From NCBI GenBank assembly GCA_902799345.1, contig CADBZW010000026.1, positions 1 to 55,234 on the forward strand: 55,234 nt of DNA, written 5' to 3'. The stretch comes from an uncultured Bacteroidia bacterium (GTDB lineage: Bacteria; Bacteroidota; Bacteroidia; Bacteroidales; F082). Position numbers and translations under genes: made by a program. The notes beneath the pieces were generated by a model. It was not told the DNA's origin, ran no database searches, and worked only from the letters and a program-made list of their open reading frames with translations. Of the stretch, positions 50,010-55,234 are shown piece by piece. Position 1 is the stretch's first letter; every line of letters starts with the position of its first letter.

Positions 50010-50702
50010 ATGCCCAACCAAAAGCACATATTGATTGCTGAAGACGAAGAAGGCATCCGCGATTTCATCCAATGTGGGCTGACCGACTTCGGTTATTCCG
50101 TGACTACTGCAACCGATGGACTTCAGGCGTGGAAGCACCTTGCCAATACCCAATTTGACCTTGTCGTCCTCGACATCCGCATGCCTGGTATGTCGGGTAC
50201 GGAAGTCTGCAAAAAACTACGCGCCCTCCAAGGTTACGCCACACCTGTAATGATGCTGACCGCATTAGGCACCACTGACGACATTGTGATGGGACTCCAT
50301 GCCGGCGCAGACGATTACATGGTCAAACCGTTTAAATTCATGGAGTTGCTTGCCCGAATCGAAGCATTGTTGCGAAGAGTGGAAGCAATGGAAAAAAGCA
50401 AAACGACAAGCTATGCCAACCTGCAAATCGATCCAGTTTCCCACAAAGCCATACGAGGAAAGGTTAGCATTGACCTGACTACAAAGGAATTCAGGCTCTT
50501 GGAATACTTCATCTCCCATCAAAACGAAGTGTTATCGAGGCGGCAGATTCTCAAAGATGTGTGGGACAAGAATTTCGACACCAACACAAATGTGGTCGAT
50601 GTGTATGTCAAATATCTTCGTACCAAAATTGACGAACCTTTTGAGCAACGGCTCATCCATAGCATTGTTGGCATTGGCTATGTTTTTGGAATAAAAGAAT
50701 GA
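50010..50702 (+). CDS. OmpR/PhoB-type response regulator
   Basis: A 230-aa regulator: receiver domain with acidic pocket AEDEEG, phosphoacceptor Asp55 (VVLDIRMPG), the Thr/Ala switch MLTALG and the Lys in DDYMVKPF, followed by a winged helix (LTTKEFRLLEYFISHQNEVLSRRQIL, NVVDVYVKYLRTKID). Its stop overlaps the kinase ATG by four bases. Its place directly after the CzcA pump makes it the likely metal-responsive activator of that operon, like CzcR or CusR. Confidence 0.93.
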   Translation: MPNQKHILIAEDEEGIRDFIQCGLTDFGYSVTTATDGLQAWKHLANTQFDLVVLDIRMPGMSGTEVCKKLRALQGYATPVMMLTALGTTDDIVMGLHAGADDYMVKPFKFMELLARIEALLRRVEAMEKSKTTSYANLQIDPVSHKAIRGKVSIDLTTKEFRLLEYFISHQNEVLSRRQILKDVWDKNFDTNTNVVDVYVKYLRTKIDEPFEQRLIHSIVGIGYVFGIKE

Positions 50703-51868
50703 ATCCGGGGCGTAAAATATCGTTCGTCTATTCAAGCATCACTATCGGGTTGGTGCTCTTGGCAGGTGGAGTGTTTTTCATCCTTTCATCGCATTACACG
50801 GAGGTCTTGTATTTCAGATACTTAAACGAAAAAGCACAGATTGTGGCGATGGAACGTTTTGAGAAAGACGAACTTGACTCGATCAGATACCAAAACGTGG
50901 TATGGCGCAGGCAGCATTCCATCCCGACCTCAAAGGAAATCTTCATCAACACCGCTGACCTCGGCAACGCCAACAAACAATTGTCAGAATACCTTGACAA
51001 TCAACAGCTAAAATCCATTTACGACGGCAATGTCATCAATTTCAAGCATGACGACGAGGTCGGTTCAGCAATTCTTTACTACGACAACGAAGGTACTTTT
51101 GCCGTCATTGTTTTGAGCCACAATCCATACGGCGACGAGATTGCCCGAACCATTGGCTGGGCATTAATCATTCTCATTCTATTGACATCCCTAATCCTTT
51201 TTCTCTTCAGCCGACTCTATGCAATCCGAATGGTGAACCGCATCGATGCCGATTACCAAGCGGAAAAGTTGTTTGTTAACAACGCTTCTCACGAAATCAA
51301 CAATCCACTGACTGCCATCCGGGGCGAATGCGAGGTGGCATTGATGCGCGACCGAAGTGGCGATGATTATCGAAAATCATTGCAACGCATTTCGAAGGAG
51401 ACAGAGCGCATCGTCAACATCATCCAGCACCTGCTGCTTTTCTCGCACGAGAAAGAAAGAAACACCGAAAAAGTGACCGTCTCACAATTCCTTCAGCAAT
51501 TTGCAGGTGAACAGACTCATGTCATCATCGAAAGCGACTTCGAGGTTTCAATGAAAGAAGAACTACTGCAAATCGCCATCCGCAACCTCATCGACAACGC
51601 TCATAAATACAGTAACGGGCAACCTGTCATTGTCCTCTCAACCGATCCGCGCAAAATCGAAATCATAGACCAAGGCATAGGCATCCCTAAAGCCGATCTG
51701 CCACGTGTATTTTCGCCATTTTATCGGGCTGGCAACACGGAGGGGATAAAAGGCAACGGCATCGGCTTGGCTTTGACCAAATCTATACTTGAAAAAAACG
51801 GTGCTAGCATAAAAGTACAATCAGCCGAAAACCATGGGACTACGGTTTCCATCAAATTCCCAAAGTAA
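50699..51868 (+). CDS. Membrane sensor histidine kinase
   Basis: A 389-aa kinase with an N-terminal span (about residues 9-30), a periplasmic sensing part of about 115 residues, a second span (about 148-172), a short linker without a clear HAMP domain, the HisKA box FVNNASHEINNPLTAI (phosphorylated His) and ATP-binding boxes NLIDNAHKYS, DQGIGIP and GNGIGLAL. The periplasmic part has no obvious Cys/His metal cluster. It is the partner of the response regulator at 50010. Confidence 0.93.
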   Translation: MNPGRKISFVYSSITIGLVLLAGGVFFILSSHYTEVLYFRYLNEKAQIVAMERFEKDELDSIRYQNVVWRRQHSIPTSKEIFINTADLGNANKQLSEYLDNQQLKSIYDGNVINFKHDDEVGSAILYYDNEGTFAVIVLSHNPYGDEIARTIGWALIILILLTSLILFLFSRLYAIRMVNRIDADYQAEKLFVNNASHEINNPLTAIRGECEVALMRDRSGDDYRKSLQRISKETERIVNIIQHLLLFSHEKERNTEKVTVSQFLQQFAGEQTHVIIESDFEVSMKEELLQIAIRNLIDNAHKYSNGQPVIVLSTDPRKIEIIDQGIGIPKADLPRVFSPFYRAGNTEGIKGNGIGLALTKSILEKNGASIKVQSAENHGTTVSIKFPK

Positions 51869-51881
51869 GATTGGAATTAGC

Positions 51882-51920
51882 AATCCGCAACTTGGGCAAA
51901 TGCTTGGGTTGCGGATTGTT
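51882..51920. terminator. Terminator of the recurrent family after the metal-efflux operon
   Basis: ATCCGCAAC pairs with GTTGCGGAT, the loop reads TTGGGCAAATGCTTGG and TGTTTTG follows. It lies between the convergent kinase and GNAT genes. Confidence 0.8.
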
Positions 51921-51942
51921 TTGTGTCTAGGCTGTACAATTA

Positions 51943-52386
51943 TTACTCCATCCCCATCAGCATCACCCGTTCCTCTTTCTTGAAGCCGATTTTTTCATAG
52001 AAAGCAGGCAAGACACCCTCGCAGGCGGTGATCAGATGGAAACCCACAATGCCCTGCGCTTTGAGGTCGGCGAGGCATTGCTCCAGCAAACGGGTAGCGA
52101 TGCCTTGCCGTTGGTATTGGGGTGCAACGGCGAGGTCGTTGATCTCGAAGGTGCGGCCATAATGGAACAGCATGGAAGTGCCCAAAATGAAACCGGCCAC
52201 CTCTCCTTCTATTATGCATTCCAAGCCGTAATGCTGATGGCTTTCAAGTAGTTCTCGGACATGGATAGTGGCGTCTTCCACCGACCAGTTGTCGTTCCAA
52301 GGCTCGCCTGAAAACGCCGCCGCATAGATGGCGCCATATTGGTTCAAATGCTCAATAGTGATGGGGCTGATGATGAGGTTTTGCAT
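51943..52386 (-). CDS. GNAT-family N-acetyltransferase
   Basis: A 147-aa single-domain GNAT enzyme. The acetyl-CoA loop is clear (QYQRQGIATRLLEQCL), with INDLAVAP before it and AFYEKIGFKKEE at the end. It is unlike the two long GNAT paralogues. The frame is open to 52443, but ATG 52386 follows a TATCTTTG box at 15 bases. It is divergent from the MerR gene, whose product may control both. The substrate is unknown; small-molecule or protein acetylation is equally possible. Confidence 0.87.
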   Translation of the reverse strand: MQNLIISPITIEHLNQYGAIYAAAFSGEPWNDNWSVEDATIHVRELLESHQHYGLECIIEGEVAGFILGTSMLFHYGRTFEINDLAVAPQYQRQGIATRLLEQCLADLKAQGIVGFHLITACEGVLPAFYEKIGFKKEERVMLMGME

Positions 52387-52401
52387 AAGGGATATTTTCG
52401 G

Positions 52402-52409
52402 CAAAGATA
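52402..52409 (-). promoter_or_regulatory. -7 box for the GNAT gene
   Basis: Minus-strand TATCTTTG, 15 bases from the ATG at 52386. Confidence 0.65.
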
Positions 52410-52430
52410 GTGGTTTATTGCGAATATTCG

Positions 52431-52438
52431 TACCTTTG
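52431..52438 (+). promoter_or_regulatory. Upstream -7 box before merR, next to a palindrome
   Basis: TACCTTTG followed by CAC. The ten bases before it (52421-52430, CGAATATTCG) are a perfect palindrome, lying between this box and the divergent GNAT box. It is probably a second, distal promoter for the MerR gene. Confidence 0.55.
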
Positions 52439-52517
52439 CACAATCACAAAGAGACCTGTAAGGCATTGCCACAGCCGAAGCCGAAAAAGAAAAATATGAA
52501 ATAAATGAATTTTTCTC

Positions 52518-52550
52518 TTGACTCGTCCCTTGGGGCAAGATTTAACTTTG
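52518..52550 (+). promoter_or_regulatory. MerR-type promoter/operator with 19-base spacer
   Basis: TTGACT (52518-52523) and TAACTTTG (52543-52550) are separated by exactly 19 bases that hold an imperfect inverted repeat, CTCGTCCC / GGGGCAAG (6 of 8 matching). MerR regulators bind such overlong spacers and untwist them. It starts 28 bases before the merR ATG, so the gene is probably autoregulated. Confidence 0.65.
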
Positions 52551-52577
52551 CAGCCGCTTAAGCATAAAAATCGTACG

Positions 52578-53402
52578 ATGAGCAACAAAACAAAGTTAAA
52601 AATCGGAGAGTTCTCCAAGATGATGCAAGTGACTGTGAAGACCTTGCGCCATTACGAGCAGAAGGGACTACTCCTGCCTGACGAGGTGGACGAGTGGACG
52701 GGCTACCGCTACTACAGCATCGACCAGATGCAGACGCTGCAATCCATCCGCGACCTGCAACGGCTCGGGTTCTCGCTGGATGAAATCAAGGAACTGTACG
52801 AAGACGGTTCGCACACACCCGACATCCGGCAGATGGACGAGAAGATCAAGGAAACGGAAAGGCAGCTGAAGCAACTGATTGCCCGCCGTGACCAACTGCT
52901 CAATTGGAGGGACTCTCGCAAACAAATCACTAAAATGGAAAAATTCAGCATCCAATCACTGCCCGAAATCATCGTGGCAAGCCATCGTGAAGTCATCCCT
53001 AACTATGCCGCCCTTGGCCCGCTGTGCGTCAACGTCATCGGCCCTGAGATGCAGCGCCTCGGCTGCAAGTGTCCGCCGCCTGGTTACTGCTTCACCATTG
53101 AGCATGACAATGAGTACAAGCCGACAAACATCGACATCGAGTACTGTGAACAGGTAGAAGAGATGGGCACCGATAGTGCCATCATCCAGTTCAAGCGTTT
53201 GCCCGCCGTGCCCAAGGCGCTCTGCATGAAGCACGTCGGCCCATACGAGCGTTTCTATGAGTCGTACACCGAAGCTTTCCGCTACATTGAAGAACAAGGT
53301 TACAAGATTGCAGACCATCCCCGCACTTGCTACATCGACGGTGCCTGGAACCAAGAAGACCCCGAGAAATGGCTGTCAGTGATTCAGATTCCGATAGAGT
53401 AA
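52578..53402 (+). CDS. MerR-family regulator with GyrI-like ligand-binding domain (BmrR type)
   Basis: A 274-aa regulator. Residues 7-75 are a MerR winged helix (IGEFSKMMQVTVKTLRHYEQKGLLLP, TGYRYYSIDQM), then a coiled coil (about 90-115) and a C-terminal AraC-effector/GyrI-like domain from about 120 (ESLPEIIVASHREVI-like start, KALCMKHVGPYERFYESY). This is the layout of BmrR, which senses lipophilic cations and activates drug export. There is no metal-binding Cys pattern. The frame is open upstream to 52518, but the ATG at 52578 follows the MerR-type promoter. Targets may include the divergent GNAT gene and itself. Confidence 0.9.
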   Translation: MSNKTKLKIGEFSKMMQVTVKTLRHYEQKGLLLPDEVDEWTGYRYYSIDQMQTLQSIRDLQRLGFSLDEIKELYEDGSHTPDIRQMDEKIKETERQLKQLIARRDQLLNWRDSRKQITKMEKFSIQSLPEIIVASHREVIPNYAALGPLCVNVIGPEMQRLGCKCPPPGYCFTIEHDNEYKPTNIDIEYCEQVEEMGTDSAIIQFKRLPAVPKALCMKHVGPYERFYESYTEAFRYIEEQGYKIADHPRTCYIDGAWNQEDPEKWLSVIQIPIE

Positions 53403-53424
53403 TCATTTTTATGGCAGGAGCCTC

Positions 53425-53457
53425 AAGCCGTGGCCTTCGGGTTGCGGCTTTTTTTTG
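53425..53457 (+). terminator. Terminator after the MerR gene
   Basis: AAGCCG pairs with CGGCTT across TGGCCTTCGGGTTG and is followed by seven Ts. A TAGTTTTG promoter box begins right behind it. Confidence 0.8.
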
Positions 53458-53465
53458 TAGTTTTG
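53458..53465 (+). promoter_or_regulatory. -7 box for the membrane-anchored MBL gene
   Basis: TAGTTTTG followed by CAC, directly after a terminator and 42 bases before ATG 53508. Confidence 0.6.
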
Positions 53466-53507
53466 CACATGCGTAGAACATCACAATTTCTTCGCCTACC
53501 CTAATTC

Positions 53508-54596
53508 ATGAACAAATCCATGAAAATACTACTCATCATCCTTGCTGTCATTTCGGTGATTGCCATTGTCGGCATAATCATCCTGAATCACCCCTGTTTC
53601 GGCAGACGGACGTCGAAGGAGCGCAAAGCCCGTATTGAGGCCTCGCCGAACTATCGCGACGGGCAGTTCCAAAACCAAATCCCCACACCGCAATTCACTG
53701 GCGACAAGTCCATGTTCAGGGCGCTGTGGGATTTCCTTACAGATAGCAGGAAAGACAGGACACCCAAAGAAGCCGTGCCTGCCGTAAAAACCGACTTGAA
53801 GGCATTGGGCGCCGGCCCTTCGACCCTTGGAGGGTCCTCAGGGACCGGCAAGGACTGGCTTGTGTGGTTCGGGCATTCATCCTATTTGTTCTGCTTGGAC
53901 GGCAAGCGCTATCTGGTGGACCCAGTGCTAAAGATGGAGTTGCCCGTGACGGTGATGATGCATCCGTTTAAGGGTACGGACATCTATTCGCCCGACGACA
54001 TGCCCGAAATTGACGTGCTGATTGTCACCCACGAGCATTGGGACCATTTGGATTATGCCACTTTGCGCGACTTGAAGGACAAAGTGAAGCATGTGGTGTG
54101 TCCGCTAGGCGTGGCGGAGTATTTGGAATACTGGGGATACGACCCGCAACACATCACCGAAATGGACTGGTACGAGAAGGCTGATAATATCACCTGCTTA
54201 CCTACGCGTCACTTCTCAAATCGTCTGTTCAAAAGGAACCAGACATTATGGGCATCCTTTATGGTCGAGTCGGGCGGCAGAAAGGTGTATGTGGGTGGTG
54301 ACGGCGGTTATGACGGTCGTTTCAAGGAAATCTATGAACGATTCGGTTCGGTGGATTTGGCCTTGATGGAGAACGGACAATACAACAAGGACTGGGCCAA
54401 CATCCATTTGATGCCCGCAGACCTTGAACAAGCCATTTTGGACTTGCACCCAAAACAAGTGTTCACCGTGCATCATGACAAGTTTAGTCTTGCGCCACAC
54501 GCTTGGACGGAACCCGATAGCGTCGCGCACGACATCGCCGAACGCGACTCCATTTGTTTGCTTGACCAACCTATTGGGACAGTCGTCTATTTTTAA
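53508..54596 (+). CDS. Membrane-anchored MBL-fold metallohydrolase, paralogue of 20175-21188
   Basis: A 362-aa relative of the cytosolic MBL enzyme at 20175. It has an N-terminal membrane anchor (residues 5-27, ILLIILAVISVIAIVGIIIL), then the same domain: WFGHSSYLF, VTHEHWDHLDY (HxHxDH), CPLGVAEYLEYWGYD, LPTRHFS, GGDGGYDGRF and TVHHDKF. Between VKTDL and WLVWFGH it has about ten extra residues (GAGPSTLGGSSG), encoded by the palindromic repeat at 53811-53849. The group includes N-acyl-phosphatidylethanolamine phospholipase D-like enzymes. The membrane anchor fits a lipid substrate, which remains inference. Confidence 0.87.
   Translation: MNKSMKILLIILAVISVIAIVGIIILNHPCFGRRTSKERKARIEASPNYRDGQFQNQIPTPQFTGDKSMFRALWDFLTDSRKDRTPKEAVPAVKTDLKALGAGPSTLGGSSGTGKDWLVWFGHSSYLFCLDGKRYLVDPVLKMELPVTVMMHPFKGTDIYSPDDMPEIDVLIVTHEHWDHLDYATLRDLKDKVKHVVCPLGVAEYLEYWGYDPQHITEMDWYEKADNITCLPTRHFSNRLFKRNQTLWASFMVESGGRKVYVGGDGGYDGRFKEIYERFGSVDLALMENGQYNKDWANIHLMPADLEQAILDLHPKQVFTVHHDKFSLAPHAWTEPDSVAHDIAERDSICLLDQPIGTVVYF
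53811..53849. repeat. Palindromic repeat inserted in frame in the MBL gene
   Basis: GCCGG-CCCTTCGACCC and GGGTCCTCAGGGA-CCGGC form an imperfect hairpin across TTGGA. The words CCCTTCGAC and CTCAGGGACC are those of a palindrome dispersed in many bacterial genomes. The paralogue at 20175 lacks it, and the insertion keeps the frame and adds about ten residues. Confidence 0.65.
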
Positions 54597-54602
54597 TCTC
54601 AA

Positions 54603-54643
54603 AATCCTCTACTCGGGCAAAAACTGGGGTTGCGGATTTTTTT
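54603..54643 (+). terminator. Terminator of the recurrent family after the MBL gene
   Basis: AATCC pairs with GGATT, the loop reads CTCGGGCAAAAACTGGGGTTGC and seven Ts follow. The left arm has lost the GCAA word present in the other copies. Confidence 0.65.
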
Positions 54644-54656
54644 CAACTTTTTTAAA

Positions 54657-54706
54657 ATATCGTTTGCGATATAAAAATAAAGTTGTATATTTGCATCGTG
54701 AACGAT
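54657..54706 (+). promoter_or_regulatory. OhrR-gene promoter with two flanking inverted repeats
   Basis: ATATCG-TTTG-CGATAT (54657-54672) is a perfect inverted repeat and ATCGT-GA-ACGAT (54695-54706) a second one. The -7 box TATATTTG (54686-54693) lies between them. Both share the CGAT word. The arrangement suggests autorepression by OhrR at two sites. Confidence 0.65.
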
Positions 54707-54718
54707 ATAAATTGAAAG

Positions 54719-55162
54719 ATGGCATACGAACAACTCAAATTGGACAATCAACTTTGCTTCCGGCTTTACACGGCGGCGCGCCTCACGATGGGAACTTATC
54801 ACCCTTATCTTGACCCGCTTGGCATCACCTACCCGCAATACCTTGTATTATTAGTCTTGTGGGAGCAGGACAAGCAACCGGTGAACGACATCGCGCACAA
54901 GCTGTTTTTGGAAACCAACACCGTCACGCCGCTCCTGCAGCGCATGGAAAAAGCAGGGTTGGTCAAGCGTGCCAAAGGTAAGGAAGACACCCGCCAACGC
55001 ATCGTCTCGTTGACGAAAAAAGGCATCGCCATGCGCGAGCAGGCCAAGCACATCCCCGACTGCCTTAGTGACGAAATCATCAAAATCTCGGGCGAAGAGG
55101 AAGAATTTGTCAGAATGATCCCCACGCTCGACAAACTTATCGAAGGACTAAAACAACAATAA
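54719..55162 (+). CDS. ohrR: OhrR-type MarR-family organic-peroxide sensor
   Basis: A 147-aa MarR protein with the OhrR N-terminus: the reactive Cys13 in LDNQLCFRLYTAAR and the Tyr-rich GITYPQYLVLLVLWE that polarises it. The winged helix is VNDIAHKLFLETNTVTPLLQRMEKAG with wing KEDTRQRIVSLT. A second Cys115 lies about 100 residues on, the spacing of the two-cysteine Xanthomonas OhrR. Oxidation of Cys13 would release DNA. The gene downstream across the contig ends is a thiol peroxidase, 23 bases away, so here OhrR appears to control a peroxidase rather than Ohr. Confidence 0.9.
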   Translation: MAYEQLKLDNQLCFRLYTAARLTMGTYHPYLDPLGITYPQYLVLLVLWEQDKQPVNDIAHKLFLETNTVTPLLQRMEKAGLVKRAKGKEDTRQRIVSLTKKGIAMREQAKHIPDCLSDEIIKISGEEEEFVRMIPTLDKLIEGLKQQ

Positions 55163-55234
55163 ACAAATCAATAAACACTAAAGAAATGGCTACGATTTAT
55201 GACTTTAAGGCCCTGAACAACAAGGGCGAAGAAG
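55140..55234. repeat. Terminal direct repeat, right copy
   Basis: Identical to bases 1-95. It contains the end of the OhrR gene, the spacer and the start of the peroxidase gene. Confidence 0.95.
55186..55234 (+). CDS. gpx: Peroxidase gene start, cut by the window end (same as 47-95)
   Basis: The first 16 codons of the glutathione peroxidase gene, identical to 47-95. It is the same gene seen again at the overlap, not a second copy. Confidence 0.9.
   Translation, partial: MATIYDFKALNNKGEE

Noticed and set aside
1-55234. Transposase, integrase, tRNA or rRNA genes
   Set aside because: I looked for typical catalytic motifs and for cloverleaf or rRNA-like stretches and found none that I could support.

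Overview
The window reads as Bacteroidota (order Bacteroidales) DNA of roughly balanced base composition. At least twenty intergenic regions carry the phylum's TAnnTTTG promoter box, Shine-Dalgarno sites are weak, and many products are lipoproteins. Several repeat and regulator families (InlB-like and FN3-like repeats, AraC regulators, CzcA-type RND pump) also fit. I see no rRNA, tRNA, CRISPR array, phage gene, transposase, replication initiator, relaxase or partition gene.

The first 95 bases recur exactly as the last 95 (1-95 = 55140-55234). The sequence can therefore be closed into a 55,139 bp circle, and closing it joins an OhrR-type regulator (54719-55162) to a glutathione peroxidase (47-595) in a sensible operon. 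Because the content looks chromosomal and nothing for replication is visible, the circle may be a real element or an assembly loop.

Layout. 0-1 kb: peroxidase and a 59-aa winged-helix protein. 1.1-4 kb (minus): acyl ligase, acyl carrier protein and GNAT-fold transferase, a likely N-acylation unit. 4.2-9.3 kb: ClbS-like protein, DUF1905 protein, a frameshifted sugar acetyltransferase, a secreted protein, a flavoprotein, a flavin reductase and a second small winged-helix protein. 9.3-13.8 kb: metal permease with HMA tail, radical SAM protein, exported amidohydrolase fusion, AraC regulator. 14-18.2 kb: lipid operon (CDP-alcohol transferase, GtrA-like protein, acyltransferase, second GNAT, patatin) ending in a deletion scar. 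18.4-19.1 kb: HigBA. 19.1-29 kb: DUF362 and MBL enzymes, TcdA-like protein, AraC, a glycosyltransferase, then a run of exported enzymes (flavodoxin, DUF362, CMD-cupin, hydrolase). 29-30 kb: three gene remnants. 30-34.3 kb (minus): two surface lipoproteins, one frameshifted. 34.8-44.3 kb: AraC, cyclophilin-like lipoprotein, hydrolase, acetyltransferase, broken chloramphenicol acetyltransferase-like gene, MBL-rubredoxin fusion, lipoprotein peroxidase, lipoprotein flavodoxin, EamA transporter, two iron-sulfur flavoprotein-like genes. 44.4-51.9 kb: CzcA-type metal efflux with a two-component system. 52-55.2 kb: GNAT, MerR, membrane-anchored MBL, OhrR.

Taken together, the window is a redox and detoxification neighbourhood: peroxide sensing and reduction, flavoproteins, metal export, antibiotic- or genotoxin-type resistance folds, and several enzyme families in exported lipoprotein form. 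It is also unusually scarred. At least seven genes are frameshifted, internally deleted or fused to other fragments, with no insertion sequence to explain it. Several classes of palindromic repeat are scattered through it, two of them lying in frame inside coding regions.
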